A stretch of DNA of 64,000 nucleotides, from NCBI GenBank assembly GCA_041159865.1, contig JBEAXK010000139.1:11552-75551 (forward strand). The letters run 5' to 3'. Position numbers and translations under genes: made by a program. Numbering within the stretch: the stretch's first letter is position 1; each line of letters starts with the position of its first letter. The notes under the pieces are model-generated. The model did no database searches, was not told the DNA's origin, and saw only the letters and a list, made by a program, of their open reading frames with translations. Source of the stretch: BJGN01 sp041159865. Its GTDB lineage: Bacteria > Bacteroidota > Bacteroidia > Chitinophagales > Saprospiraceae. Below are positions 9,843 through 18,908 of this stretch, piece by piece.

Positions 9843-10340
9843 TTAACCTATGCGATCATAGATGAGAAATTGACTTTGAAACTTATTTTTTTCATCTGGG
9901 ATGTTTTTAATCTCAGAAATACATTTCCATTCGTTATCGTTCCATTCGGGAAAAAAGGTATCGGCATCAGAAACCTCCAGATTAACTTTAGTGATATACA
10001 TCCGATCCCAAAGAGGGGCAGATTGTTTATAAATCTGACCTCCTCCAATGATAAAGGTTTCCGTTTCGCCTAGTCCCAATGCCAAATCTAAAGCTTCATT
10101 TATGGAATGAACAGTGTGGAATTGCGAAGAAATAAGGAAAGGGTCTGAGGTAATAACAATATTATTTCTTTTTGGCAGTGGTTTTCCAATAGAATCATAG
10201 GTTTTACGTCCCATAACAACGGTATGACCTATGGTTAAATCTCTGAAATATTTTAAATCTACAGGAAGATACCAGGGAATCATGTCATTTTCACCGATAG
10301 CGTAATTATCAGAAATAGCTACAATGGCAGAAATTCGCAT
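9843..10340 (-). CDS. folA: Dihydrofolate reductase
   Basis: DHFR reduces dihydrofolate to tetrahydrofolate with NADPH. The 165-residue sequence shows the family core: AIVAISDNYAIG, the MIPWYLPVDLKYF active-site segment with Asp as the proton-donating acid, VVMGRKTYDSIGKPLP, and IIGGGQIYK. I use the ATG at 10340, two bases after the stop of the upstream CapA-like gene. A TTG two codons earlier would overlap that gene. It is the last gene of the mre/mrdA transcription unit. Confidence 0.95.
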   Translation of the reverse strand: MRISAIVAISDNYAIGENDMIPWYLPVDLKYFRDLTIGHTVVMGRKTYDSIGKPLPKRNNIVITSDPFLISSQFHTVHSINEALDLALGLGETETFIIGGGQIYKQSAPLWDRMYITKVNLEVSDADTFFPEWNDNEWKCISEIKNIPDEKNKFQSQFLIYDRIG

Positions 10341-10342
10341 TT

Positions 10343-11515
10343 TCAATTTATTTTTTGAGTTTCCATTTTCATCACCATAGGAAGGACTAAATTGGGAAAG
10401 ACTGGTTTTTCATTAATCCCGTATTTAGAAAGAATAGGTTTAATAATTTTCAAATCTTGTTTTAGTTTAGTTTTTAGGTATGCGGGAATAGGAAATGGGT
10501 CCCTTTCTGTTAACTCACTAAACAAAGTAGCAGGTAGGGTGTAATATTTTACAGAGGTCGGTGTTCTGTGTACATATCTAAAAACAGGGATATGTTGAGT
10601 TCGGGTTATACAGGTGGAACCAAAAGGTAGTTCTTTTTCCATTTCCACTTCTAAAATAGCCCCAATATCGGTATATGTTTTTATCTGCCCGGAAATAAAA
10701 TTTCCAAGCGAGTAAGCAACAACGGTTATTTCACCTTTTCTGGATGGCTCTGTCTGAGTAATTTCCTCAATAGATTGAACGACATGGGGATGAGAACCAA
10801 TAACCAATTTAGCTCCCCAGCCGAATAATTTTTGAGCCAGTTGACGTTGGTAGGAGGTTTCCACCAATTGATATTCATTACCCCAGTGAACTAAAACAAT
10901 AATAGCATCTGGATTAAAACCTCTGGCTTTTTGCATATCTAAAGCGATTTGTTTTTCATCTATTAAATTCACGATGACGGGAGCCTTAGTTGGTATGCCA
11001 TTTGTTCCGTAGGTATAATTTAGAAATGCCAGTTTAAAATTGCCATGTTGAATCAATAAAGGATAGTTTTGAGACTGGTCCAGACTATCTAAAAAGGTTC
11101 CCGTTTGGTAAAATCCTAATTTTCGAACGGTATGAATCGTGTTTTCAACGCCCGTTTTCCCAGCGTCATTGGAATGATTATTTGCTGTAACAAGCAAATC
11201 GAAGCCGGCTTCTTTTAAGGCAATGGCAACAGAATCAGGACTCCGAAATTGAGGATAACCAGAATAAGGAGGTTTCCCTGGAAGCGTAAATTCTAAATTT
11301 CCTATAGCTAAATCGGCCTGTTGTAAAATTGGTGCTACATATTTAAAACAATGTCTGTAGTCATAGGTTCCATCAGTTAACAAAGCAGCCTTAATCTGGG
11401 TACTATGACCCATGATATCACCTGCAAATGCAAGTTTTATTTTTTCGGTAAATGTTTGTGCATTTAACCTTAAGTTAAATGGAATAATTATAAGCAGAAG
11501 GAAGAAATTTTTCAT
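10343..11515 (-). CDS. CapA family protein (PGA_cap metallophosphatase fold), exported
   Basis: A 390-residue protein with a signal peptide (residues 1-19) and the CapA/PgsA fold. Metal-site motifs are present in order: LAFAGDIMGH, IGNLEF, TANNHSND, VHWGNEY and GSHPHVVQ. Relatives include poly-gamma-glutamate synthesis protein CapA, but most homologues outside capsule loci have no proven role. No capB/capC partner is nearby. Its start codon shares one base with the mrdA stop (TAATG), so it is translationally coupled to the cell-elongation operon. A wall- or periplasm-related hydrolase function is an inference. Confidence 0.88.
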   Translation of the reverse strand: MKNFFLLLIIIPFNLRLNAQTFTEKIKLAFAGDIMGHSTQIKAALLTDGTYDYRHCFKYVAPILQQADLAIGNLEFTLPGKPPYSGYPQFRSPDSVAIALKEAGFDLLVTANNHSNDAGKTGVENTIHTVRKLGFYQTGTFLDSLDQSQNYPLLIQHGNFKLAFLNYTYGTNGIPTKAPVIVNLIDEKQIALDMQKARGFNPDAIIVLVHWGNEYQLVETSYQRQLAQKLFGWGAKLVIGSHPHVVQSIEEITQTEPSRKGEITVVAYSLGNFISGQIKTYTDIGAILEVEMEKELPFGSTCITRTQHIPVFRYVHRTPTSVKYYTLPATLFSELTERDPFPIPAYLKTKLKQDLKIIKPILSKYGINEKPVFPNLVLPMVMKMETQKIN

Positions 11516-13368
11516 TAGGGTTTGACATTTAATAAATTAGCTTCCATCATCCTTTTCTCTAAGTTCTTCCTTTCCTCCCCTCTAATCTCACCTTTTAAAT
11601 ATTTTTCAATAATGAGACTTGCTATTGGCGTTGCGAAAGTACCTCCAAATCCGGCATTTTCAATATACACAGAAAGAGAAATTTTAGGATTTTCCCTGGG
11701 TGCGAAACAAAAGAAGATAGAGTGATCTTTACCTTGCGGATTTTCAGCTGTTCCTGTTTTTCCACAGACTGGAATATCAGGAATAAAACCACTTCTTGCC
11801 GTTCCTGCTAAAAGAGCTTTTTCCATTCCATCAATTACTGGTTCAAAATGTTCCGTTTTTATCCCCGCATTAATTTTAGTTCTATATTTTAAGGGAATTT
11901 GCTGGTCTGAATCCTTGAAGCCTTTGACCAAATGAGGTGTAAAATACCATCCTCTGTTTGCAATCATTGCAGCTGCATTTGCTAATTGAATATTAGTTGC
12001 CAGTAATTCACCCTGACCAATGCCAAGGGAACGAATCCAAACTGAGTTCCAGCGTGGATTTTTAAACCAATTGGTAAAAAAAGCAGAGCTGGGATAATTT
12101 CCTGATTTCTCACCTGGAAAATCGATATCCAGTTTTCTGCCTAATCCAAATCTATCTAAATAGCTGTTCAGGGTATCTAAACCTCTGGAAGGATTGTAAA
12201 ATCCATATTTGTCGACCAGTTCTCTAAATACAGTCACAAAATAAGCATTACAAGAATGTTGGATACCAGCTGAAACTGATTTGCAGGTTGTATGCCTGTG
12301 GCATCCAGTTAGGCGCATACTTCCATAGTAATAGGCACCATTACAAGGAATGGTTCTATTGGGCCTTAAGGTTTCTTTTTCAAGTGCTACCAGAGCAAGG
12401 AGAGGTTTGAATAGTGAACCTGGTGGATACTGAGCACTTGTTGAGCGGTCAAAAAGCGGTAAATCTTTATTTAATTGGAGGGACTGAAAAACTTTACCTC
12501 GGTTTGGATTTGTGATGGCCATTAAAGAAGGATCATAACCAGGAGATGTAACCAAGGCTAATATTTCTCCGGTTTCAGGTTCTATGGCAACAATAGCACC
12601 TCTTTTATTAACCATTAATGATTCAGCATATTCCTGAAGTTTGATATCGAGCGATGAAATTAAATCCTTTCCTGATAAGGCTCTGGTATCTAATAAACCA
12701 TTTTTAAATACCCCTTCCTCACGTCCAAGATTATCTTTTAGAATATACCGGTATCCTTTTGATCCGCGCAATTCCTCCTCATATGCTTTTTCTAATCCTG
12801 AAGCTCCAACATAATCACCTGACACATAAGAACTGCCTGGTGTATTAATTTCAATTTCGTTTACCTCTCTTATATAACCTAAAAAATGGCCAGCTGAATG
12901 AGAGGGGTATTCTCTAACATTCCTAATGGTGATGTCAAAACCTGGAAAAAGGTGAAGATTTTCCTGAAAGGCAGCATATACACTGGATGGAATTTTACTT
13001 AGAAAAAGAAAAGGTACATTTTTAGAAAATTGCCCACTTTTCCAGTCTTTATCCAGATTTTTTACAAAAGTTTCTTTGGAAATATGGAGTAACTGGCAAA
13101 ATCTGGTCGTATCCATTCCAGGATCCATCCTTTTAACCGTTACCAATAAATCATACATCGGGTTATTATAAACCAATAAATTATTATTTCTATCATAAAT
13201 TAAACCTCTGGACGGATATTGAGTGTACCGTTCAACGACCATGGAAGATGCCCTGTTCCTAAACCCCTCATCAATAACCTGGAGCTGAAGCGCTTTCGCT
13301 ATCAGAATTAAAGAACCTATCAGGAAAATGATAAGAATGGTTGAGGATCGTGCTTTCTCTTTTTCCAT
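11515..13368 (-). CDS. mrdA: Penicillin-binding protein 2 (elongasome transpeptidase)
   Basis: PBP2 cross-links peptidoglycan during lateral wall growth together with RodA and MreBCD. The 617-residue protein has an N-terminal membrane anchor (about 10-28), a PBP dimer/pedestal domain (about 45-230) and a transpeptidase domain. Active-site motifs are S318-LFK321 in PPGSLFKP, an SCN motif in QHSCNAYF, and K537TG in CGKTGTAENP. It follows mreD by 16 bp. The expected partner gene rodA is not downstream; a CapA-like gene takes that place. Confidence 0.95.
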   Translation of the reverse strand: MEKEKARSSTILIIFLIGSLILIAKALQLQVIDEGFRNRASSMVVERYTQYPSRGLIYDRNNNLLVYNNPMYDLLVTVKRMDPGMDTTRFCQLLHISKETFVKNLDKDWKSGQFSKNVPFLFLSKIPSSVYAAFQENLHLFPGFDITIRNVREYPSHSAGHFLGYIREVNEIEINTPGSSYVSGDYVGASGLEKAYEEELRGSKGYRYILKDNLGREEGVFKNGLLDTRALSGKDLISSLDIKLQEYAESLMVNKRGAIVAIEPETGEILALVTSPGYDPSLMAITNPNRGKVFQSLQLNKDLPLFDRSTSAQYPPGSLFKPLLALVALEKETLRPNRTIPCNGAYYYGSMRLTGCHRHTTCKSVSAGIQHSCNAYFVTVFRELVDKYGFYNPSRGLDTLNSYLDRFGLGRKLDIDFPGEKSGNYPSSAFFTNWFKNPRWNSVWIRSLGIGQGELLATNIQLANAAAMIANRGWYFTPHLVKGFKDSDQQIPLKYRTKINAGIKTEHFEPVIDGMEKALLAGTARSGFIPDIPVCGKTGTAENPQGKDHSIFFCFAPRENPKISLSVYIENAGFGGTFATPIASLIIEKYLKGEIRGEERKNLEKRMMEANLLNVKP

Positions 13369-13384
13369 AACCTGATAATTTTGA

Positions 13385-13906
13385 TTAATCTAAAGGGTTT
13401 AAAATAATCATGATTAAAAAAATAAAAAGGTTTGACAGGAACCAGCTTAAAAGCGTTTTTATCACTATTGCCCCTAAAAATAAGGGAGTAAAAACTTCCA
13501 TGGAAAAATAAAACAGAATATGTGTAAAGGAAAGTATACTCATGTAAGATGCAAACCAAGGCCATTTAAATCTTTTCAAGGTTGGACTATGTAGTTTATC
13601 ATAACCACCTCTTGGTTCTAATAACCGTAAAATAAATGGTCTGATTGCCATGGTAAATACAGATGCTCCAGCATGAAGACCAGGTGATTGCAAGGCGAAA
13701 TCCACAATTAAGCCACTACCAAAAGCAAGTAAGTATTGAAATTCTCTGGGTGTGCGAAAGGGTAATAATAAGTAAGCGAGGGGAAAAACAAAAATATCAA
13801 TATAATAAGGGCCTAATGGACCAAGGTGAATTTGACTAAAAATAATTAGCTGGACCAACAATAATAAAATAAACCGGATGCTATTATTTAACAGGGCAAG
13901 ATTCAT
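13385..13906 (-). CDS. mreD: Rod shape-determining protein MreD
   Basis: A 173-residue, strongly hydrophobic protein with about five membrane helices and the small-protein size of MreD. Assignment rests on this profile plus position: it overlaps mreC by 4 bp (ATGA) and precedes mrdA. MreD is an inner-membrane scaffold of the elongasome. Confidence 0.88.
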   Translation of the reverse strand: MNLALLNNSIRFILLLLVQLIIFSQIHLGPLGPYYIDIFVFPLAYLLLPFRTPREFQYLLAFGSGLIVDFALQSPGLHAGASVFTMAIRPFILRLLEPRGGYDKLHSPTLKRFKWPWFASYMSILSFTHILFYFSMEVFTPLFLGAIVIKTLLSWFLSNLFIFLIMIILNPLD

Positions 13907-14739
13907 AGTGATTTTGTCTGTAGGTAGAGAGAATCTAGTGCAGGCGTTTCAAAATTAATGACAACATAAGCAAATTTTATTTTTGTCATATCTTGATAAA
14001 GTTTCACTTTTAGTTCATAGGTGCTGGAACCTGGAGGAATTCTTTTGTTTACAATCTTTCCCAATATTATCCCTCCTGGAAATAAGGTTGAATAACCGCT
14101 TGTTTCTACTGTATCACCCAGACGGATGGGTACATGCTTTGGAATATCCTCAAGTGTCATGTATCTTACGTCTCCATCATTTTTCCAAACCAAAGAACCA
14201 AAATACCCTTTATCTTTAATTCGGGCACTAATTTTAGTTTGGCTATTAAAAATGGACAGTACCGTTGTATAATTTTCATTTACAGCTTTAGTAATGCCGA
14301 TGATTCCATTTTCACCAATGACACCTTGATTAACTTTTATTCCTGATTTTGTGCCTTTATTTAGAGAAAGATAGTTGTTTCTAAGAGAAATGGAGTTATT
14401 GATAACTTTTGTAGCGACTAAATTAAACAGATTATTTTTCTTAAGGATTGAATCCAGATCTTCAGTTTTTAACCCCTCTTTTTCAGCTAAATTAAATAAT
14501 CTGGCTTTTAGTTTTGCATTTTCATTCAGTAAGAAAGTGTTTTGATCTCTTAAAGAAAAATAGTTACGAATCCCAGAAGCTTGATCAGTGATACTACCAG
14601 AAATAATATTGACTGTATTTTGATAAATTTTTGATTGTGAATCATTATAACTGACAATAAGGTAAATGCTAATCCCTTCTAAAATTAGAAAAAGGACTAA
14701 GTTCCCTAATTCGGAAAACACCTTTGACCTAGGAAGCAT
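13903..14739 (-). CDS. mreC: Rod shape-determining protein MreC
   Basis: MreC is a bitopic periplasmic scaffold that binds PBP2 and MreD. The protein has one N-terminal membrane helix (about 13-32), a short coiled-coil stretch (about 60-85), and the MreC beta-domain with the conserved GVIGENGIIG and VETSGYSTLFPGGIILG motifs. I take the ATG at 14739 (278 aa) rather than a TTG two codons upstream. It ends in an ATGA overlap with mreD. Confidence 0.93.
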   Translation of the reverse strand: MLPRSKVFSELGNLVLFLILEGISIYLIVSYNDSQSKIYQNTVNIISGSITDQASGIRNYFSLRDQNTFLLNENAKLKARLFNLAEKEGLKTEDLDSILKKNNLFNLVATKVINNSISLRNNYLSLNKGTKSGIKVNQGVIGENGIIGITKAVNENYTTVLSIFNSQTKISARIKDKGYFGSLVWKNDGDVRYMTLEDIPKHVPIRLGDTVETSGYSTLFPGGIILGKIVNKRIPPGSSTYELKVKLYQDMTKIKFAYVVINFETPALDSLYLQTKSL

Positions 14740-14774
14740 AAGCAATCATGAATACTTACCGTATTCCGGTTTAT

Positions 14775-15806
14775 TTAGACGCTTTTTCGATCTATTAGAA
14801 AGGTAAAGCGTTCTGTTTCTTTTAAAGCTATACCTGTACCACGAACCACGGCGCGTAAAGGATCTTCTGCCACATGCACGTTTAATTTAGTCTTCATGGC
14901 TAATCTTTTATCTAACCCGCGTAAAAGTGCCCCACCACCTGTAAGATAGAGTCCTTTTTTATAAATATCAGACGCAAGTTCGGGTGGTGTGGCTTCTAAG
15001 GCTTTTAAAACAGCATCTTCTATTTTTGATACCGATTTGTCAATAGCTGAAGCAACTTCCCGATACGAAATCTTTATTTGTCTCGGAATTCCAGTCATAA
15101 GGTCCCGACCATTTACAGCATATTCTTCGGGTGGATTCTCTAATTCATGTAAAGCGGAACCCACATGAATTTTTACTTGTTCGGCAGTCCGTTCTCCAAT
15201 AAGAATATTGTGTTGCCTTTTCATATATTGAATTATATCACCAGTCAGTTCGTCTCCTGCAATTCGAATAGATTGATCACAAACAATACCAGATAATGCA
15301 ATAACAGCAATTTCAGTTGTACCGCCACCTATATCGATAATCATATTTCCTGTAGGCTCCTCCACATCGAGACCAATACCTAAAGCAGCGGCCATTGGTT
15401 CATGAATTAAATATGTTTCTTTAGAATCAACGTGGTCCGCAGAATCAAAAACCGCCCTTTTTTCTACTTCAGTAATTCCTGATGGAATACAAATAACCAT
15501 TTTTAAATGGGAAAAAAACCGTTTTCTTTGGCCAATCATGTTAATCATTCCTTCGATCATGCTTTCGGCAGCCTGGAAATCTGCAATAACACCATCTTTC
15601 AAAGGACGAACTGTTTTTATATCATCATGCGTTTTTTCATGCATGTGCATTGCCCTTGTGCCAACTGCAATAGTTAAACCAGTTTTTCTGTTTATAGCAA
15701 CAATAGAGGGCTCATCAACAACGACTTCGCCGTTTTGGATAATTAATGTATTGGCAGTTCCTAAATCTATGGCCAATTCTTGGCGGAAAAAACTAAAGAA
15801 GTTCAT
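14775..15806 (-). CDS. mreB: Rod shape-determining protein MreB (bacterial actin)
   Basis: MreB polymerises along the membrane and organises the elongasome. The 343-residue protein shows the actin-fold nucleotide motifs: LAIDLGTANT (phosphate 1), IDIGGGTTEIAVI (phosphate 2) and LTGGGALLRGLD (adenosine). Length and start (ATG at 15806) are standard. It is the first gene of the mreBCD-mrdA-capA-folA unit. A -7-like TAAATTTG box lies about 55 bp upstream. Confidence 0.97.
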   Translation of the reverse strand: MNFFSFFRQELAIDLGTANTLIIQNGEVVVDEPSIVAINRKTGLTIAVGTRAMHMHEKTHDDIKTVRPLKDGVIADFQAAESMIEGMINMIGQRKRFFSHLKMVICIPSGITEVEKRAVFDSADHVDSKETYLIHEPMAAALGIGLDVEEPTGNMIIDIGGGTTEIAVIALSGIVCDQSIRIAGDELTGDIIQYMKRQHNILIGERTAEQVKIHVGSALHELENPPEEYAVNGRDLMTGIPRQIKISYREVASAIDKSVSKIEDAVLKALEATPPELASDIYKKGLYLTGGGALLRGLDKRLAMKTKLNVHVAEDPLRAVVRGTGIALKETERFTFLIDRKSV

Positions 15807-15860
15807 CTGGTAAATTTATAGCAATAACCAATTTTCAATGAGAATAGTGTAAATCATTCA

Positions 15861-15868
15861 CAAATTTA
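15861..15868 (-). promoter_or_regulatory. mreB: Candidate -7 element for the mreB operon
   Basis: The minus strand reads TAAATTTG, an exact match to the Bacteroidota -7 consensus TAnnTTTG, placing transcription start about 48 nt before the mreB ATG. A TTTG lies upstream but at 13 bp, shorter than the usual 18-20 bp, so the -33 part is uncertain. Confidence 0.4.
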
Positions 15869-15895
15869 ATAATTATTTTGTCAAATTATGATAAA

Positions 15896-17173
15896 TTAAG
15901 GCGTTACCGAAACTTCTGTGAAATTATCTTCACAAAAATATTTATTGGCCATTTCTTGAATTTCAACAGGAGTAACTGTATTTATTCTCTCCATCTCGTT
16001 ACCATAATCTAAATTTTCAATTCCTTCCATAGCTCTTTCTCTGATAACTTCCATAGCTTGTAAGGTTCCATCGAGTGCATTTAGTTCGGTGCCAAGCAGA
16101 TAACTTCTCACCATCCTCAAAAATGAGTTTGAGACAGGCTTAATTTTTAGTTTATGGATTTCTTTAAAAATTTCAATTCTGGTAGGTTGTAGGTATTCAG
16201 GGGACATTTCCGCATTTATCCATAAGGAACCAACATCAGGATAGGTATCGAGATTGGACTGAATGTGATAGGTATATCCTAGTTTTTCGCGTATACTGGT
16301 CATCAAACGGGATCCAAAAAAGCCTCCAAGGATGGTATTTAATACCAGCAAGACAGGGTAATCCTCATGTTGTCTGATTCCCGTCAAATATCCAATATGC
16401 AAGGAAGACTGTAAAGTGCCTGGCAGTTTTATTTCTGTTTGACCGAAAGTCGGGCTTACCTTGGGTATCATTGGCTGGATGCGATTCTCTTTACCCAGAT
16501 ATAACTGCCCAATTGTTTTATTTAAAGCTTGTAAAAATTGATGGGGTATATTTCCCGATAAAAAACAACTGCACATTGAGGGGCAAAACCAATCGGAATG
16601 ATGTTTCAGAAGGTCTTCTCGTTGAAGGTTTTCAAAAATAGCTTGACTGGAATTCCAACCAAAGGGATGATTTTCACCAAGTAAAATCTCGGTAAATGCT
16701 CTGTAGCCAACTACGTCAGGTTTAGTTAACTCAACTTTTAATCTTGTCCTGTTTCTTTGGACAAATGCATGAATTTCCGACTCTGGAAAAGTTGGATTTT
16801 CAAGAATTTCTGCTAAATATGGTAAAGCTTGGCTGGCAAACCGGCTCAGGCCCAACCAAGAAAAATGGGAATAATCAAGTTGTACTGGAGCTTCCCAGGA
16901 GCTTCCCAGTGTATCCATTTTTTCAGCAAATTCTTTACCTGAAAATTGTATGCTCCCTTCTTTTAGCATTGAAGCTGTAGCCCTAGCTGCCAATCGTTTA
17001 TGTTCGTGCTGTCTGCCTACTTTAAAACAAATATCTAAACGTAAAGCTTCTGTTTCTGCGCCATGCAAAAAAGTCACAGGAATACCGTTATCTAAATATA
17101 TTTTTTCACATTGGGGAAGCTTTATCCCTGTAATTGTGCTGACTCGAGGCGACCTCGTTCTGTTTAAACTCAT
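15896..17173 (-). CDS. M16 family peptidase homologue lacking the zinc motif (inactive subunit type)
   Basis: A 425-residue protein with the two-lobed M16 (pitrilysin/processing peptidase) layout. The HxxEH zinc motif expected just before the GT/GS turn is replaced by R64-A-T-A67-S68, so all three catalytic residues are gone. The C-terminal lobe keeps the substrate-binding Arg/Tyr signature (SIREKLGYTYHI). Such proteins normally pair with an active M16 subunit encoded next door, as in alpha/beta processing peptidase-like heterodimers, but no partner is adjacent here. There is no signal peptide, so it should be cytosolic as read. Catalytic loss is seen directly; the scaffold role is inference. 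Confidence 0.87.
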   Translation of the reverse strand: MSLNRTRSPRVSTITGIKLPQCEKIYLDNGIPVTFLHGAETEALRLDICFKVGRQHEHKRLAARATASMLKEGSIQFSGKEFAEKMDTLGSSWEAPVQLDYSHFSWLGLSRFASQALPYLAEILENPTFPESEIHAFVQRNRTRLKVELTKPDVVGYRAFTEILLGENHPFGWNSSQAIFENLQREDLLKHHSDWFCPSMCSCFLSGNIPHQFLQALNKTIGQLYLGKENRIQPMIPKVSPTFGQTEIKLPGTLQSSLHIGYLTGIRQHEDYPVLLVLNTILGGFFGSRLMTSIREKLGYTYHIQSNLDTYPDVGSLWINAEMSPEYLQPTRIEIFKEIHKLKIKPVSNSFLRMVRSYLLGTELNALDGTLQAMEVIRERAMEGIENLDYGNEMERINTVTPVEIQEMANKYFCEDNFTEVSVTP

Positions 17174-17192
17174 TCCTGACGATTATTTTCCT

Positions 17193-17200
17193 CAAAGTTA
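17193..17200 (-). promoter_or_regulatory. Candidate -7 element for the M16-like gene
   Basis: The minus strand reads TAACTTTG (TAnnTTTG), about 20 bp before the ATG. No clear -33 TTTG sits at the right distance. Confidence 0.35.
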
Positions 17201-17286
17201 ACAGGGATTATATAAGTTATCATGAGGTGAAGAAAAAAGTTATGATTACCATAAATTTTGGCTATTTTTACACCAAAGAAAATAAA

Positions 17287-18402
17287 ATGAAATTTAGTAT
17301 ATCTTCCTCTGAGTTACTTAAGCAATTACAAATTGCCGTTGGTACCATTTCCTCGAATCCTTCTTCCGCAATCATGGAAGGATTTTTATTTTCCATTCAG
17401 GATAGCGTCCTGACTATCTCAGCTACGGACAATGAAACGGCTATTTCTACCGAAATGGATGTAATGGCCGATTTTAATGGGAAAGTGGCTATTCCAGGGA
17501 AAATATTGATGGATACCCTAAAGGCACTTCCTTCTCAACCTATTACTTTTCAAATAGATGATAAAAGTTTTGCTATCGAAATTACTTCTGCTTACGGTAA
17601 ATATAAATTAGCAGGTGAAAATGGGGCCGATTTTCCTGCTATTCCAGTACCCGATGAAGTAGAAGCAGTTAGCCTTTCTGGTCTTGCCTTGCTTCAAGGT
17701 ATTTCTAAAACTATTTTTGCTACCAGTACAGATGATTTGCGTCCAGCAATGATGGGGGTTTATTTTCAAATAGATCCAAATAAAATTTCTATGGTTGCAA
17801 CAGATGCTCATAAATTGGTTCGATATGTTTGCACTGATATTACAAGCGCCGTCTCTTCTTCCTTCATTATGCCCAAAAAGGCATTAAATCTTTTGAAAAC
17901 GGTCGTCCCTTCTGATGCAGAAGTCACCCTTTCCTTTAATAAAAGTTACGCCTTTTTTACCTTTAATAAAATAAAAATGGTATGTCGTCTTATCGACAAT
18001 AAATACCCTGATTATAATGCCGTTATCCCTGTAGATAATCCATTGCGTGTTCAAATTTCAAGAAATGATTTTCAGAATTCATTGAAACGAATTGCAATTT
18101 ATGCAAATAAAACAACGAATCAGGTTGTACTAAATATCACAAAAGGAAGTATGACAGTTTCGGCTCAGGACCTCGATTTTTCTAATGAAGCGACTGAACA
18201 ACTGCCTTGTAACTATGATGGTTCTCCCTTAGTAATTGCTTTTAATGCTAAATTTATGGCAGAAATGTTAGGCGTTCTTGACTCAGACGAGGTATTGATG
18301 GAATTATCAACTCCTTCAAGAGCTGGATTGATGTTTCCTTCCGAGCAAAAAGAGGGAACAGATATTCTAATGCTCGTTATGCCGGTGATGTTGAGTAACT
18401 AA
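17287..18402 (+). CDS. dnaN: DNA polymerase III beta subunit (sliding clamp)
   Basis: DnaN is the ring-shaped processivity clamp of the replicative polymerase. The 371-residue protein starts at the ATG beginning MKFSISSSELLKQL. A GTG 20 codons upstream is in frame but adds a non-conserved tail. Three clamp domains are recognisable, with the typical TDNETAI, ATDAHKLVRY and LMLVMPVML segments; the C-terminal VMPVML strand is characteristic. It is not next to dnaA or recF here. The next gene's ATG overlaps its stop codon (TAATG). Confidence 0.97.
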   Translation: MKFSISSSELLKQLQIAVGTISSNPSSAIMEGFLFSIQDSVLTISATDNETAISTEMDVMADFNGKVAIPGKILMDTLKALPSQPITFQIDDKSFAIEITSAYGKYKLAGENGADFPAIPVPDEVEAVSLSGLALLQGISKTIFATSTDDLRPAMMGVYFQIDPNKISMVATDAHKLVRYVCTDITSAVSSSFIMPKKALNLLKTVVPSDAEVTLSFNKSYAFFTFNKIKMVCRLIDNKYPDYNAVIPVDNPLRVQISRNDFQNSLKRIAIYANKTTNQVVLNITKGSMTVSAQDLDFSNEATEQLPCNYDGSPLVIAFNAKFMAEMLGVLDSDEVLMELSTPSRAGLMFPSEQKEGTDILMLVMPVMLSN

Positions 18403-18899
18403 TGAAACAAACATTAAAAAAATATGGTGCAGTTTTCCTAATGGTTTGTATCCTTTTTAATTGCGAAAAATACAAAAATGAAACAGGTAACCAAATTGTA
18501 AAGCCGTTAATGGCCCCAGAAGATTTTATAAGACAATACCAGAAATGGTTAGATGTTAATGATTTTGAAAAGGCTGCAGAAAATGCAACGAGGGAGGAAA
18601 AATTAAGGCTTGAAAATTTAAAAAAATTTGTTTTTAAAACCCAGGAAACCCTCGATTCATCGCTTTTGCAAACTACTGTTCTGGATGTTAATTGTTTGCC
18701 CAAAGATGAACATACCATTTGTGCCTGTAGAATGAAAGATCAATTCGAAGTTTATGACATTACCTTTTATTTAAAAAAATTAAATAAAAGATGGTTAATG
18801 GACGCTCCACCTGAAGAAGCCCAGATTTATCAGGATGAAGAGCTCCAAAAAATAATTGATAGTATTTTTCAAACCATGGAAAATAAATTCCAGCAATGA
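18402..18899 (+). CDS. Small predicted lipoprotein, unknown function
   Basis: A 165-residue protein with a short charged N-terminus, a hydrophobic stretch and a lipobox-like ILFNC motif with Cys21, which suggests an outer-membrane or periplasmic lipoprotein. The mature part (FIRQYQKWLDVNDFEKAAENAT...) resembles small NTF2-like accumulation domains in layout, with one helix pair then beta strands, but I cannot assign a family. The C-terminus is acidic and helical. It is translationally coupled to dnaN and followed by nadD after 9 bp. Confidence 0.72.
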   Translation: MKQTLKKYGAVFLMVCILFNCEKYKNETGNQIVKPLMAPEDFIRQYQKWLDVNDFEKAAENATREEKLRLENLKKFVFKTQETLDSSLLQTTVLDVNCLPKDEHTICACRMKDQFEVYDITFYLKKLNKRWLMDAPPEEAQIYQDEELQKIIDSIFQTMENKFQQ

Positions 18900-18908
18900 C
18901 AGAAACCT

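Noticed and set aside
9870..10073. Open frames opposite folA (67 residues on plus, 66 on minus)
   Set aside because: They are shadows of the well-conserved DHFR gene, with no motif of their own. Similar shadow frames elsewhere were dropped for the same reason.
16887..16908. Perfect tandem 11-bp repeat (GGAGCTTCCCA twice) inside the M16-like gene
   Set aside because: It encodes part of a normal LGSSWEAP segment in two frames, the reading frame is intact and nothing around it suggests slippage or a mobile end.
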